Shown here: piece after piece, positions 28,983 through 39,257 of the stretch
Layout of the letters: each line of letters starts with the position of its first letter
How positions within the stretch are numbered: the stretch's first letter is position 1
Notes under the pieces: generated by a model
Database searches by the model: none
Told to the model about the DNA's origin: nothing
What the model saw: the letters and a program-made list of their open reading frames with translations, nothing else
Assembly (NCBI RefSeq): GCF_040819555.1
Contig: NZ_CP161920.1
Location: 2,603,001 to 2,667,000 of the forward strand
Direction of reading: 5' to 3'
DNA: 64,000 nt
Source: Nitratireductor sp. GISD-1A_MAKvit
GTDB taxonomy: Bacteria; Pseudomonadota; Alphaproteobacteria; Rhizobiales; Rhizobiaceae
Made by a program: the position numbers and the translations under genes

Positions 28983-29003
28983 TCGAATGCTTCTAAAATT
29001 CGA
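28983..29003. promoter_or_regulatory. Inverted repeat upstream of the LdtR-like gene
   Basis: TCGAAT (28983-28988) and ATTCGA (28998-29003) form a perfect inverted repeat with a nine-base AT-rich centre, 64 bases upstream of the regulator's start. This is a plausible self-regulation site for a MarR dimer. The rest of 28920-29152 is AT-rich and holds no gene I recognise. Confidence 0.4.
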
Positions 29004-29152
29004 CTTAAACACTAGGCTTAACAACGCCTTACAAAAGCCGACCCTGTAAATACAGCTAACAGGCAGTAAACCCGCCTTCGGACATTCGATGAAAGATTGA
29101 GAGACCGGCATGGGATGCGCCGATGTGCGCAAGGCGTTGCAGGGCTAAGTCC

Positions 29153-29578
29153 CTAATGGACCGCGCTGCGTTCCTCGCGATAGCGCAGGAAGCGCAGGGC
29201 CGCATAGCTGGCGGCAACGAGAAGATGGAATCCAATCAGCAGATAGTTCGACCCGAAGGTATCCTGCAGGAAGCCGTGCATCACCAGCTCCGCGCCCGCG
29301 CATAAGCACCAGATCACCGCGCCCCAGGGCGCAACCAGCCAGAGGCCGACTGAAGCAAAGGGATAAATGACAGCCAGTATGACACTGACAACCTGCCACT
29401 CCACGGGCATGAGATCGAACCGCCAGAGCGAGCCGGGATATATCCCCAACAGACGCACCCAGTAGAAAAGCCCAATCAGCAGACAAGCCAATGCAACCAG
29501 CCTGTGAAGCGCGTGATAGGCACTATCCAGTTGAGAAGGCCTCGCAGAACCGAGACGGGACAGAGCGTCATCATTCAC
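29153..29578 (-). CDS. DUF6163-like inner-membrane protein
   Basis: This 141-aa protein has four hydrophobic segments, at about residues 27-47, 62-80, 82-100 and 105-127, with a short polar N-terminus. Its place beside the LdtR-type regulator and its four-helix layout match the rhizobial family listed as DUF6163, of unknown function. The start is a GTG at 29578 that overlaps the stop of the upstream hydrolase (GTGA), so translation is probably coupled. It could take part in envelope maintenance with the nearby transpeptidase, but nothing in the sequence proves it. Confidence 0.65.
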   Translation of the reverse strand: MNDDALSRLGSARPSQLDSAYHALHRLVALACLLIGLFYWVRLLGIYPGSLWRFDLMPVEWQVVSVILAVIYPFASVGLWLVAPWGAVIWCLCAGAELVMHGFLQDTFGSNYLLIGFHLLVAASYAALRFLRYREERSAVH

Positions 29579-30618
29579 AGCGTCAGGTCTCCACCAGGTA
29601 AGGGAGCAAAATAGGCTTCGATGTCTCCTGCGGACAGATCATCGAGCGCATCGGGCTTCCATCTGGGCGTGGTTCCCTTTTCGACCAGCGCGGCGCGGAT
29701 GCCTTCATAAAAGTCATGTCCCGCCAGCATCCGGTTGAGGATGCGGAACTCCATTCTCATGCATTCGTCCATGGTCAGCATTGCGCCGGCGCGGATCTGC
29801 CGGAACGTGACACCGAGACTGGTTGGTGAACGTTTGGCGATCGTTGCGCGGGTCTCGCCGGCCCAGTCATCCTGATCGGCCGCCAGCGATCCGAGAACCT
29901 CCGACAGCGTATCGAACGAGAAATGGCGCGCGATCGCATGCAGGACCGCATCATCGATCTGCCGTTCGGCTTCGGCGCCGAATGAGGCAAGCGCGCGATC
30001 GATATCATCCGTGCCACACAGCGTTTCGGTCAGCTCCTCCAGGCATTCGGCTTCGACGGCATGTGTTGCCAGCCCTGCGGCCAGGGCGTCGCCATGTCGA
30101 ATGCGGCTTCCGGTCAGTGCCAGATACATGCCGAAATCCCCCGGCAGACGCGAAAGCAGGAAACTGCCACCGACGTCGGGAAAGAAACCGATCCCGACTT
30201 CCGGCATCGCAAACACCGCGTTCTGCGTCATCACGCGATGGGAGCCGTGAAAGGATATTCCGACGCCGCCGCCCATGACGATACCGTCAATCAGCGAAAC
30301 GTAGGGTTTTGGGAAACGGGCAATAGCCGCATTGAGCCTGTACTCATCGGCGAAAAAATCCGGTCTGGCCTCGCCCTTGAGCCCTGCCCTGTAGACATCG
30401 AGAATGTCGCCACCGGCGGAAAAGGCCCTGCCCTCGCCCCGGAGAACAACGAGACGCACATCGTCGTCCGCTTCCCAGGCAAGCAGTGCGCGGTGCAGCG
30501 CGTGCACCATGGTGTGATTGATGGCGTTGAGAGATGCGGGCCGCGTGAGGGTCACCAGCCCCGCATGGCCGCGTCGTTCGAACCGAATGTCTTCTCCGCC
30601 ACCGAAATCGACCTTCAC
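29575..30618 (-). CDS. 3-hydroxyisobutyryl-CoA hydrolase (enoyl-CoA hydratase family)
   Basis: This 347-aa crotonase-fold enzyme probably hydrolyses 3-hydroxyisobutyryl-CoA in valine breakdown. The oxyanion-hole segments are FSAGGDILDVYR and GGGVGISFHGSHRV, and PEVGIGFFPDVGGSF is characteristic of this hydrolase group rather than of enoyl-CoA hydratases. The C-terminal FRILNRMLAGHDFYEGIRAALVEK also fits. I choose the GTG at 30618, which has AAGGGGG about five bases upstream; an ATG at 30657 is the alternative. It is divergent from hemB. Confidence 0.85.
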   Translation of the reverse strand: MKVDFGGGEDIRFERRGHAGLVTLTRPASLNAINHTMVHALHRALLAWEADDDVRLVVLRGEGRAFSAGGDILDVYRAGLKGEARPDFFADEYRLNAAIARFPKPYVSLIDGIVMGGGVGISFHGSHRVMTQNAVFAMPEVGIGFFPDVGGSFLLSRLPGDFGMYLALTGSRIRHGDALAAGLATHAVEAECLEELTETLCGTDDIDRALASFGAEAERQIDDAVLHAIARHFSFDTLSEVLGSLAADQDDWAGETRATIAKRSPTSLGVTFRQIRAGAMLTMDECMRMEFRILNRMLAGHDFYEGIRAALVEKGTTPRWKPDALDDLSAGDIEAYFAPLPGGDLTL

Positions 30619-30784
30619 CGCCACCCCCTTGAGACACTTTGCAGACGCTGCCGCCACCCTAGCTGATTATTCGCCGTCTTGGGGTGCGTCAATGCCATCG
30701 GAAAGTGCGACCACACAACATCCGTCCCGCCCTTGGTCCGCCCATGGCCACATGCTAGAGAAGCGCGACACTGGAGTCTTTGCC

Positions 30785-31816
30785 GTGAACAAGTTTTCCC
30801 GTACCGTGAACAGGCCCGCAGCCCGCCGCAGCGTTGATGAGATCACCGGCAGTCGGCGTCTGCGCCGCACCCGCAAGTCCGACTGGTCGCGCCGCCTCGT
30901 GCGTGAAAACCACCTGCGCGTCGACGACCTGATCTGGCCCGTCTTCCTGATGGAGGGTGAAAATTGCCAGGAACCGATCGACGCGATGCCCGGTGTCATG
31001 CGGCTCAGCGTCGATCAGGCCGTGCGGCAGGCCGAGCGCGCAGCACGCCTCGGGATTCCGGCAATTGCGACCTTCCCGAACATTGCCTCTTCCATGCGAG
31101 ACGAAACCGGCTCGCACAGCCTGGATCCGGACAATCTCATCAACAGGGCAAGCCGCGCCATCAAGGAGGCGGTGCCGGAGATCGGCATCATCACCGATGT
31201 GGCACTTGATCCCTTCACCGTCCACGGCCATGACGGCATCCTTCGCGACGGAGAAATCGTCAATGACGAGACCGTCATGCAGATCGCTGCCGCAGCCGTG
31301 AGACAGGCCGAAGCCGGCTCCGACATCATAGCGCCTTCCGACATGATGGATGGGCGTATCGGCGCCATTCGCGACGCCCTTGATCAAAGCGGCTTTCATG
31401 ACGTCGCGATCATGTCCTATGCCACCAAATTCGCGTCGGCGTTCTATGGTCCCTATCGCGAAGCGATCGGCACAGGCGATCGGCTGAAGGGAGACAAGAA
31501 GACCTATTACATCGACCCGGCCAACGCGGATGAGGCGCTGCGCGAGGCAGAGCAGGACATTCTGGAAGGTGCGGACATGCTGATGGTGAAGCCCGGCCTC
31601 CCCTATCTCGACATCGTTCACCGCATCAGGGACACCTATGCATTGCCCACCTTCGCGTATCAGGTGTCGGGCGAGTACGCGATGATCAAGGCGGCAGATG
31701 CCAATGGCTGGATCGATGGCGAAAAAGCCATGATCGAGAGCCTTCTGGCCTTCAAACGCGCTGGATGTGACGGGATTCTCACCTATTTTGCGCTCGAAAT
31801 GGCCGAATTGCTCTGA
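30785..31816 (+). CDS. hemB: Delta-aminolevulinic acid dehydratase (porphobilinogen synthase)
   Basis: HemB joins two 5-aminolevulinates to porphobilinogen in heme synthesis. The 343-aa protein has DVALDPFTVHGHDG, SDMMDGRIGAIRDAL, the first active-site lysine in SYATKFASAFYGPYREA and the second in LMVKPGLPYLDIV. DPFTVHGHDG lacks the cysteine triad of the zinc type, so it should be a magnesium-type enzyme. The GTG at 30785 is preferred (GGAG eight bases upstream); an ATG eleven codons earlier (30752) is possible. RDD genes follow on the same strand. Confidence 0.95.
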   Translation: MNKFSRTVNRPAARRSVDEITGSRRLRRTRKSDWSRRLVRENHLRVDDLIWPVFLMEGENCQEPIDAMPGVMRLSVDQAVRQAERAARLGIPAIATFPNIASSMRDETGSHSLDPDNLINRASRAIKEAVPEIGIITDVALDPFTVHGHDGILRDGEIVNDETVMQIAAAAVRQAEAGSDIIAPSDMMDGRIGAIRDALDQSGFHDVAIMSYATKFASAFYGPYREAIGTGDRLKGDKKTYYIDPANADEALREAEQDILEGADMLMVKPGLPYLDIVHRIRDTYALPTFAYQVSGEYAMIKAADANGWIDGEKAMIESLLAFKRAGCDGILTYFALEMAELL

Positions 31817-31891
31817 ATCTGCGGCAACTGCGCTTGAAGCAGGGAACAGGCTCCCCATCTCTTTCTCGAACAGCACATGCGAGGATGATTG

Positions 31892-32365
31892 ATGGCAACC
31901 CGGCCCCTTGATGGTGAAATTCTGGATGTCGCAAAGCGTGATGATTACGATTTGCGTGGCGTCCGCACGCGTCGCGTGTTCGCCTTCTGCATCGACTACC
32001 TGCTGATCGCCCTGATGATGATCCCGGTTGCGATCATTGTGGCGCTGCTCGGCGTAATGACACTGGGGCTGGGCTGGCTGCTCTTCGGCATTCTGGCGCC
32101 ACTGACCGCCCTGCTCTATGTGGCCATGACACTGGGTGGTCGCAGCCAGGCAACGCTCGGGATGCAGTTCATGGGCATTCGTCTTGTGCGTCTCGACGGT
32201 CAGTCCACCGATCCGCTTCTTGCCGTGGTGCACACGGTTCTGTTCTGGGCGGGAAACACGATCCTCACGCCACTGATCCTGCTTGCCAGCCTGTTCCTCG
32301 ATTACAAAAGAACCGTTCACGATCTGCTTTTGGGAACGGTGGTGGTCCGCAGCGACCAGGTTTGA
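31892..32365 (+). CDS. RDD family membrane protein (first of two)
   Basis: This 157-aa protein has the RDD layout: an arginine/aspartate pair at the first helix (RRVFAFCIDYLLIALMM), two further helices, and the family loop GGRSQATLGMQFMGIRLVR. An LLLGTVVVR end follows KRTVHDLL. The family is of unknown function, sometimes linked to ion or stress responses. The ATG at 31892 has GAGG about seven bases upstream. It lies 75 bases after hemB, a conserved pairing in rhizobia. A paralogue follows immediately. Confidence 0.85.
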   Translation: MATRPLDGEILDVAKRDDYDLRGVRTRRVFAFCIDYLLIALMMIPVAIIVALLGVMTLGLGWLLFGILAPLTALLYVAMTLGGRSQATLGMQFMGIRLVRLDGQSTDPLLAVVHTVLFWAGNTILTPLILLASLFLDYKRTVHDLLLGTVVVRSDQV

Positions 32366-32481
32366 TTTCCTCGCATAAATTGCATTATTCAAACAAGAAT
32401 AAACCTTAGGTTTATGAATTCACACTATCGCTCTACCATTGAGTGCTTTCGGGCACCAAAATGATATTGCGAGTGATTTTC

Positions 32482-33033
32482 ATGACCGAAACATTGGAAA
32501 CGACAATTCCCTTCAAGGCGCGCCCTGCCGACCGGGCGCCCGAGATACTTCTCAGACAGGGCCATGGGCTCCATCTTCAGCGTGTGCTGGCGTTTACCGT
32601 CGACTACAGCCTCTACATCACCGTTGCGTTCGCACTTTCCGTGTTTGCGACCATGCTGATCGAATCGCTCTCATGGTGGTGGGTCGCACCTGAACACGCA
32701 TTCGGCGACCTTCCCGCACGTCTTGGCGAGACACCGTACGTTCTCTCAAAAAGCCTTGCCGCGCTGGTGACCCTCGCGCTGGCGATCGCCTATACGGCGC
32801 TCACACTGGGTGGACGCTATCAGGCCACGTTGGGCATGCGCCTGTTTCGTCTGCGCCTGGAGCGGCTCGACAGCGTCGAGATCACCCCGCGCTACGCGGT
32901 TGCCCACACGCTCTTGTTTCTTGCCACCACGGCAATGTTCACACCGTTGGTTCTGCTGGCTCCGCTCGTTCTGGCCAACAGGCAGATGCTGCATGACCGG
33001 CTTCTCGATACCCTCATGCTGCGAACCGGCTGA
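32482..33033 (+). CDS. RDD family membrane protein (second of two)
   Basis: This 183-aa protein resembles the preceding gene in its core (GGRYQATLGMRLFRLRLERLDS and RQMLHDRLLDTLMLR) but has a longer N-terminus and an extra insert with WWWVAPEHAFGD. The RDD signature is RVLAFTVDYSLYI near residue 42. The pair probably arose by duplication and then diverged strongly. The ATG at 32482 begins MTETLETT; the frame upstream has no family support. Function is unknown. A hairpin terminator follows at 33080. Confidence 0.82.
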   Translation: MTETLETTIPFKARPADRAPEILLRQGHGLHLQRVLAFTVDYSLYITVAFALSVFATMLIESLSWWWVAPEHAFGDLPARLGETPYVLSKSLAALVTLALAIAYTALTLGGRYQATLGMRLFRLRLERLDSVEITPRYAVAHTLLFLATTAMFTPLVLLAPLVLANRQMLHDRLLDTLMLRTG

Positions 33034-33079
33034 CTGCGACAGCGTTTCGCAAACCAGGAAATGGCGTTGCGCGCTTCAC

Positions 33080-33109
33080 AAAAGAAGAGCTTTCCCTTGC
33101 GCTTCTTTT
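33080..33109 (+). terminator. Hairpin terminator after the RDD pair
   Basis: AAAAGAAG plus GC (33080-33090) pairs with GC plus CTTCTTTT (33099-33109) around an eight-base loop, with one A-G mismatch. The stem ends in four Ts. It separates the hemB-RDD genes from the SLC13 transporter gene. Confidence 0.6.
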
Positions 33110-33222
33110 CCTGGGGGCGAGCAAATCCATGCTTGCGGGCTGGCGGTGCGTGCTTATTCTCGACGTTCACCTGTGGGGGTGCTCATTCCCCCGAAAGGCA
33201 TGTCCTGAACTGCGGGAGCTGA

Positions 33223-35028
33223 ATGACCGATTTTCATCTCTGGGCAACCTATGGGATCATCCTCGTAACAGTCGCTGCCTATGTCAGCGAGCGGTTCACG
33301 CTGGAAATCGTCGCTCTTGGCAGTCTGGTTGCGTTCCTGGCGCTGTTTGCCTTTTTTCCCCATGAAGGCGCGCACGGTGGGTTGCAGCCCGAAGAGCTTC
33401 TCTCGGGCTTTGCCAACCCTGCCCTCGCGACGGTCCTTGCCCTTCTGATCGTCGGTCAGGGCCTTTTCGCCACCGACGCACTCGACAAGCCTGCGCGCAT
33501 ACTCGCAAAATCGGCTGGCAGCTCCAGCACCCGCACCATCATCATAACGCTGATCACTGCTGCGGTGCTGAGCGCGGTGCTCAACAACACGCCTGTGGTG
33601 GTGATTTTCATTCCCGTCCTGATCGTGTTTGCCGCACAGCGCAATTTCGCTGTTTCCAAGGCACTGATGCCGCTTTCCTTCATGACCATACTTGGTGGCA
33701 TGACCACGCTGATCGGCTCCTCCACCAACCTTCTGGTTGCCGGTGTTGCCGGGAAGGCAGGCCTGTCCATCGGTTTTTTCGACCTCACCATGCCCGGCTT
33801 CCTGCTGGCCGCCGCCGGAGCACTCTACGTCTTTTTCGTCATGCCCCGGATCCTGCGCGATTCAAGCAGTGAGAAGACCTTCCGGCAGATGCAGTCGGGG
33901 ACCCAGTTCATCGGAGAGATCCGCATCGTGCCGGACCATCCCTTCATCGGCAAGGAATCGAAGGCCGGTCTCTTTCAGGGCCTCGGCGACCTCACCCCAC
34001 GTCTCATCATCCGTCGCGGCATGAGCTTTCATCCACCCTTTGAGAATGTCGTCCTGTCGGAAGGCGACCGGCTCATGGTCACGGCCACACGCCGCGCGTT
34101 CACACAGGCGCTTTCGCACGGTGCGGCAGGGCATATCGCAGATTCAGAGACGGAGTCGGCTGCCGTTGGTCCTGATTACCATATCGCCGAAGCCGTTATC
34201 CCTCCCGGGTCGCGCCACGCAGGCCGCACCATCCGCAATGCCGGGATCGAGACCGAGCACAGCGTTCACATGCTGGGCGTACAGCGCAAAAGCCGGATGG
34301 GCCGCACGCCCGTCTCCGATATCCGGCTCGAACCTGGCGATACGATTCTCGTGGGCGGCACCGACCGTGCACTCGAGGACCTGCGCGAAAGTCACGATCT
34401 TCTTGTTCTGGAGTGGTCGGCCGAACCGGTTCCCCAGCGCCGCAAGGCGTGGATCGCATTTGTCATCTTCGCCGGCATCGTCGCCACCGCAGCGCTCGAC
34501 ATCGCTCCCATTGTTGCCACAGCCATTGCCGGCGCCTTTGCCATGATCGCGACGGGCTGCCTCACCCTGGCCCAGGCTGGCCGAGCCTTCGACCGGCAGA
34601 TTTTTCTGCTGGTGGGCTCGGCCATTGCCGCCGCCACGGCGCTGGAGCGCACCGGCGGCGCGCAGCTCATCGCAGACGGGGCGGTCGCCGCCCTTGAAGG
34701 CCAGGCCCCGGCGATCATTCTGTCGGGCTATTTCGCCGTTGTCGCGGTGCTCACCAATTTTCTGTCCAACAATGCCACGGCGGTTCTGTTCACGCCCATC
34801 GGGCTGGGCATTGCCGCGGCCATCGGCGCGCCCCCGGAGGCTTTTGTCGCCGCCACGATATTCGCGGCCAACTGCTCCTTCGCCACGCCCATCGGCTATC
34901 AGACCAACCTTATGGTCATGGGCCCCGGACATTATTCCTTCCGCGATTTCATGAAGGCTGGCATGCCTCTGGTAGCGATAATTTGGTTGACGTTTTCGTT
35001 TGTCGGGCCATGGTATTATGGGCTTTAG
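33223..35028 (+). CDS. SLC13/DASS-type permease with two RCK_C (TrkA-C) domains
   Basis: This 601-aa inner-membrane carrier has two membrane halves (about residues 1-205 and 410-601) around two TrkA-C domains at about 226-296 and 318-386. The membrane halves carry SAVLNNTPVVVIFIPVL, MTTLIGSSTNLLVAG, and in the second half LTNFLSNNATAVLFTPIG and FATPIGYQTNLMVMG, the paired hairpin motifs of the divalent anion/sodium symporter family. Proteins of this layout move sulfate, citrate or other anions; the substrate cannot be told here. The ATG at 33223 has GGGAG five bases upstream. bpt follows after 37 bases. Confidence 0.88.
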   Translation: MTDFHLWATYGIILVTVAAYVSERFTLEIVALGSLVAFLALFAFFPHEGAHGGLQPEELLSGFANPALATVLALLIVGQGLFATDALDKPARILAKSAGSSSTRTIIITLITAAVLSAVLNNTPVVVIFIPVLIVFAAQRNFAVSKALMPLSFMTILGGMTTLIGSSTNLLVAGVAGKAGLSIGFFDLTMPGFLLAAAGALYVFFVMPRILRDSSSEKTFRQMQSGTQFIGEIRIVPDHPFIGKESKAGLFQGLGDLTPRLIIRRGMSFHPPFENVVLSEGDRLMVTATRRAFTQALSHGAAGHIADSETESAAVGPDYHIAEAVIPPGSRHAGRTIRNAGIETEHSVHMLGVQRKSRMGRTPVSDIRLEPGDTILVGGTDRALEDLRESHDLLVLEWSAEPVPQRRKAWIAFVIFAGIVATAALDIAPIVATAIAGAFAMIATGCLTLAQAGRAFDRQIFLLVGSAIAAATALERTGGAQLIADGAVAALEGQAPAIILSGYFAVVAVLTNFLSNNATAVLFTPIGLGIAAAIGAPPEAFVAATIFAANCSFATPIGYQTNLMVMGPGHYSFRDFMKAGMPLVAIIWLTFSFVGPWYYGL

Positions 35029-35065
35029 GGTCAGAATTCAGAAACAGGAGTGACGCCCCGCCGAC

Positions 35066-35812
35066 ATGACGCACCAGCCGCCCCAATCGCCGCAGTTCTT
35101 TCTGACCGCCCCATCGCCCTGCCCCTATCTGGAGGGGCAGTACGAGCGCAAGGTTTTCACGCATCTCGTTGGTGACAAGGCACCGGAGCTCAACGACCTG
35201 CTCACACAGGGCGGTTTTCGGCGCTCTCAGAACATCGCCTATCGTCCCGCCTGCGAGACCTGCCGTGCCTGCGTTTCGGTTCGAATCCTGGCACAGGAAT
35301 TCCAGCCCACCAGAAACATGAAGCGCATTTTCAGGCAGAATGCGGACTTGATCGGAACAGCGCTTCCTGCACAGCCCTCCACTGAACAGTACACGCTGTT
35401 CCGCTCCTATCTGGACGCCCGCCACAAAAAGGGTGGCATGTCGGACATGACCGTTCTCGACTATGCGATGATGGTTGAAGATACCCATGTCGGCACACAG
35501 GTGATCGAGTATCGCCGCCGCGGTCCCGACAGTTTCATCACCGGAAAGGGCGAAGGCGAGTTGATGGCCGTTGCGCTCACCGACATGATGAGCGACGGGC
35601 TTTCCATGGTCTATTCCTTCTTCAACCCGGAGCTTACCGATCGTTCGCTCGGCACCTTCATGATCCTCGACCATATCAACCGCGCGGTGGCGGCCGGTCT
35701 GCCGCATGTCTATCTGGGTTACTGGGTCAATGGCTCGCGTAAAATGGCCTATAAGGTGCGCTTCAAGCCGCAGGAGCATCTGGGGCCGCAGGGGTGGGAA
35801 CGCGTTGACTGA
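35066..35812 (+). CDS. bpt: Aspartate/glutamate leucyltransferase (N-end rule)
   Basis: Bpt transfers leucine from Leu-tRNA to proteins starting with Asp or Glu and so marks them for ClpS/ClpAP degradation. The 248-aa protein has the family motifs [41 protein letters not shown] with its cysteines and [19 protein letters not shown], followed by [20 protein letters not shown]. Length is normal. The best ribosome-binding site (AGGAG) lies about 15 bases upstream. The hemB-RDD-bpt neighbourhood is common in rhizobia. Confidence 0.94.
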   Translation: MTHQPPQSPQFFLTAPSPCPYLEGQYERKVFTHLVGDKAPELNDLLTQGGFRRSQNIAYRPACETCRACVSVRILAQEFQPTRNMKRIFRQNADLIGTALPAQPSTEQYTLFRSYLDARHKKGGMSDMTVLDYAMMVEDTHVGTQVIEYRRRGPDSFITGKGEGELMAVALTDMMSDGLSMVYSFFNPELTDRSLGTFMILDHINRAVAAGLPHVYLGYWVNGSRKMAYKVRFKPQEHLGPQGWERVD

Positions 35813-35875
35813 GCGAGCGATGCAGGACCGGATCTATCCCCTTGCATCTTTCACCACGTCGCTGAAGGGTCTTCC

Positions 35876-36781
35876 ATGTCCACTCCCTCGCCGTCTTCCC
35901 ACGCCAAGGGTCTTGCGCTCACAGCCTTTGGGGGCATGGCGCTGACCATCGACATACCGCTGATCCGTTTGGCGGACGGCGATCCATGGCCGATCCTGAT
36001 GGTACGGAGTGCGTTGACGGCCGGGGTGGCACTCGTCGTCTGGTTCGTCTGGCGGTTGTTCTCGCGCAATGTACCACCGCTTGTCCCGGGCCGCGTTGGG
36101 CTGGTGGTCGCCGCTCTCTATGCCCTTTCGGCGCTCTGCTTCATCACCGCCGTCTACAACACCTCGACCGCCAACCTGGTGTTCATCCTCGCCTTCAATT
36201 CGATGTTCGCCGCCGTTCTTTCATGGCTTTTTCTCAAGGAAAGACCCAAACCCGCCACGCTCGCCGCCATGGGGGTGATGCTCATTGGTGTGTTGATCAT
36301 TGTTGGCGGAGGCATCGGCGCCGGCAATCTGTTTGGTGATGTAATGGCACTCACTGCCGCGTTTCTGCTCGCCACTGCGATCACCATCTCCCGCGGCAGC
36401 GGTCGCGACATGGGATTTGCCGCGCTGGTGGCCGTGGCGCTTCCCTGCGTGGTTGCAGCGATCATGACCGCCAGAACCGGCTATCGCATCGAGGCCCCCT
36501 GGTGGATCATCCTGAACGGTGCGGTCATCATGCCGATTTCGTTCTTCTGCCTGTCCAACGGCCCCAAATACATTTCAGGCCCCGAAGTTGCGATGTTCTA
36601 CCTTCTGGAAACGGTGCTGGCGCCGGTCTGGGTGTGGCTCATCTTCTCCGAGGTGCCAGGCCGTGCCACCCTGATCGGGGGCACGATCATCATCGTCACG
36701 CTGGTCGCCCACTCGCTGTGGCAACTGCACTCGGCCCGCAGGCGGCGACTGGCGCAAGGCGTGGTGCGCCACCCGCTGTGA
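35876..36781 (+). CDS. DMT-superfamily (EamA) transporter
   Basis: This 301-aa inner-membrane protein has ten hydrophobic segments in two EamA repeats, typical of drug/metabolite exporters of the RhaT/YdcZ kind. Family-like pieces are FITAVYNTSTANLVFILAFNSM and FSEVPGRATLIGGTIIIVTL. The substrate is unknown. The ATG at 35876 has AAGGG six bases upstream. It converges on tex with a 21-base gap holding a weak hairpin (AGGGC/GCCCT). Confidence 0.88.
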   Translation: MSTPSPSSHAKGLALTAFGGMALTIDIPLIRLADGDPWPILMVRSALTAGVALVVWFVWRLFSRNVPPLVPGRVGLVVAALYALSALCFITAVYNTSTANLVFILAFNSMFAAVLSWLFLKERPKPATLAAMGVMLIGVLIIVGGGIGAGNLFGDVMALTAAFLLATAITISRGSGRDMGFAALVAVALPCVVAAIMTARTGYRIEAPWWIILNGAVIMPISFFCLSNGPKYISGPEVAMFYLLETVLAPVWVWLIFSEVPGRATLIGGTIIIVTLVAHSLWQLHSARRRRLAQGVVRHPL

Positions 36782-36802
36782 GGGCTGAAGGACGAGCGCC
36801 CT

Positions 36803-39136
36803 TTATTTCTTCTTCATCGCCTGAGCCAGCGCTGCAGCGAGCGCGCCCTGCGGTTCGCCACCGCGGCCGCCCGGCTTGCCACCAGCATTGCGTGGCATTG
36901 CGGGACGGGCGGGCTTGCCCTGATCGCGCGATCGACCGGCGCCGGTTCCGCCGCCCGCCCCGGCTCCACCGGCATCCCTGCGCATGGATAGGCTGATGCG
37001 CTTGCGCTTGATGTCCACCTCAAGCACGCGCACCTTCACCACATCGCCGGCCTTCACCACCTCATGCGCATCCTTCACGAAGCGGTCGGCAAGCTGCGAG
37101 ACATGCACCAGCCCGTCCTGATGAACGCCAATGTCGACGAAGGCACCGAAGGCGGCGACATTGGTCACCGTGCCCTCGAGGCTCATGCCGGGCTTCAAAT
37201 CCTTAATGTCGTCGATCCCCTCGGCAAAGGTCGCGGTGCGGAAGGCCGGGCGCGGGTCGCGGCCCGGTTTCTCAAGCTCGGCGATGATGTCACGCACCGT
37301 CGGCAGGCCGAAACGCTCATCCACGAAGACGCGCGGATCGAGCGCCTTCAGCGCCCCGGCATCGCCCATCAGCGAACGCACATCGCGCCCGCAGGACGAA
37401 ACGATCTTGCGCGCCACGCCATAGGCTTCGGGATGGACGGAGGAAGCGTCGAGCGGCTCGGTGCCGTTCTGAATGCGCAGGAAGCCCGCGCATTGCTCGA
37501 ATGTGCGCTGGCCAAGCCGCGCCACTTCCAGAAGCTGCTTGCGGCTTGAAAAGGCGCCATGGACATTGCGATGTGCGACAATCGCCTCTGCAATCGATTC
37601 CCCGAGGCCTGAGACGCGCGCCAGAAGCGATTTCGACGCCGTGTTCAGATCGACCCCCACCGCGTTCACCGCATCTTCCACCACCGCATCGAGCGCCTTT
37701 GCCAGACGATACTGGTCCACATCGTGCTGATACTGGCCGACGCCGATGGATTTGGGCTCGATCTTCACCAGTTCGGCAAGCGGGTCCTGCAGGCGGCGGG
37801 CGATCGAGACCGCCCCGCGCAGCGACACGTCGAGATCGGGGAATTCGGCTGCCGCCGTGGGGGATGCCGAATAAACCGAAGCACCCGCCTCCGACACCAC
37901 CACCTTGAGCGGTTTGGGCGCCGGCATGTCGGAGAGCATGTCGGCCACCATCTTTTCCGTCTCGCGGCTGGCGGTGCCATTGCCGATGGCAATGAGTTCC
38001 ACACCATGTTTTCGCACGAGCGCCGAGAGCGCCGCCTGGCTGCCGCGCAGGTCGTTGCGCGGTGGGAAGGGATAGACCGTTGCCGTGTCCAGCAGCTTGC
38101 CGGTGCCATCCACCACCGCGACCTTGACGCCGGTGCGGATGCCCGGATCGAGCCCCATCGTTGCGCGGGTCCCGGCGGGGGCCGCCAGGAGCAGATCCTT
38201 CAGATTGCGGGCAAAGACATTGATCGCCTCTTCCTCGGCCCGCTCGCGCAGATCACGCATCAGATCGAGGCTCAGATGCAGGTAGAGCTTGACGCGCCAT
38301 GTCCAGCCGGCAACCTCCATCAGCCATTGATCGCCCGGCAACGTTCCACCGATTTCATAGGCTGCCGCAATCATGCGCACGGCCGGTTTCAGCGGGCTGG
38401 TATCGTCGGCATCCACTTCCAGATCGAGCGCCAGCACGTCCTCATTGCGCCCGCGCAGCATGGCAAGCGCGCGGTGGCTCGGCACGCCTGCCCAGCGCTC
38501 TGAATGGTCGAAATAGTCGGAAAACTTGGCGCCCGCCTCTTCCTTGCCTTCGACAACGCGCGAACGCAGCACAGCGCGCTCCTTCATGTGGTTGCGCAAC
38601 TGCCCCACGAGATCGGCGTTTTCCGCAAACTGCTCAGCCAGAATGTCGCGCGCGCCCTCAAGTGCCGCCTTTTCATCCGGCACCTCTTCGCCCAGATAGT
38701 CCTTCGCGAGGTCTGCCGGCACCTTTGCGCGGTCCGCCAGAATGGCCTCGGCAAGCGGCCCCAGCCCGCGCTCGCGCGCGATCTGTGCCTTGGTGCGCCT
38801 TTTGGGCTTGTAGGGTAGGTAGATGTCTTCGAGCTCTGCCTTGGTGGCGGCCTGGGCGATCTTGGTTTCCAGTTCCGGCGTCAGCTTGCCCTGCTCACGG
38901 ATCGACCCGACGATCGTCTCACGACGCTGATCGAGTTCACGCAGATAGGAAAGCCGCTCGGAGAGCCTGCGCAACTGCGTGTCGTCGAGCCCGCCGGTCA
39001 CCTCCTTGCGGTAACGGGCGATGAAGGGGACGGTTGCCCCCTCGTCCAGAAGCCCTATCGCGGCCTCGGCCTGCTCCGGGCGGGCGCTGATTTCGGCGGC
39101 AATGAGGGTGGCTATGCGTTTGGCGTTCGCGGACAT
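36803..39136 (-). CDS. Tex family RNA-binding transcription accessory protein
   Basis: This 777-aa cytoplasmic protein has the Tex architecture: N-terminal helical domain ([24 protein letters not shown]), YqgF RNase H-like domain ([17 protein letters not shown]), two helix-hairpin-helix segments ([23 protein letters not shown]), and a C-terminal S1 RNA-binding domain ([31 protein letters not shown]). A Gly/Arg-rich tail follows. The ATG at 39136 has AGGGAA six bases upstream; the frame continues to 39217 without family support. It lies on its own between the DMT gene and repeat-bearing DNA. Confidence 0.94.
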   Translation of the reverse strand: MSANAKRIATLIAAEISARPEQAEAAIGLLDEGATVPFIARYRKEVTGGLDDTQLRRLSERLSYLRELDQRRETIVGSIREQGKLTPELETKIAQAATKAELEDIYLPYKPKRRTKAQIARERGLGPLAEAILADRAKVPADLAKDYLGEEVPDEKAALEGARDILAEQFAENADLVGQLRNHMKERAVLRSRVVEGKEEAGAKFSDYFDHSERWAGVPSHRALAMLRGRNEDVLALDLEVDADDTSPLKPAVRMIAAAYEIGGTLPGDQWLMEVAGWTWRVKLYLHLSLDLMRDLRERAEEEAINVFARNLKDLLLAAPAGTRATMGLDPGIRTGVKVAVVDGTGKLLDTATVYPFPPRNDLRGSQAALSALVRKHGVELIAIGNGTASRETEKMVADMLSDMPAPKPLKVVVSEAGASVYSASPTAAAEFPDLDVSLRGAVSIARRLQDPLAELVKIEPKSIGVGQYQHDVDQYRLAKALDAVVEDAVNAVGVDLNTASKSLLARVSGLGESIAEAIVAHRNVHGAFSSRKQLLEVARLGQRTFEQCAGFLRIQNGTEPLDASSVHPEAYGVARKIVSSCGRDVRSLMGDAGALKALDPRVFVDERFGLPTVRDIIAELEKPGRDPRPAFRTATFAEGIDDIKDLKPGMSLEGTVTNVAAFGAFVDIGVHQDGLVHVSQLADRFVKDAHEVVKAGDVVKVRVLEVDIKRKRISLSMRRDAGGAGAGGGTGAGRSRDQGKPARPAMPRNAGGKPGGRGGEPQGALAAALAQAMKKK

Positions 39137-39257
39137 GGAATTCCCTGAATCGATTGGTGCCGGCAAGATAGTGCCAATCGCAGCAGGCTGCCGCTCACAA
39201 GAGAGGCTTTTCCACAATCGCGGACGTGAAGGGGCAAGGTGCGCTGAGAGGGAGTGC

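Noticed and set aside
30755..32392. Minus-strand frame of 545 codons across hemB and the first RDD gene
   Set aside because: It is antisense to well-supported genes with clear motifs, and the predicted peptide is rich in His, Gln and Arg as expected of a shadow frame.
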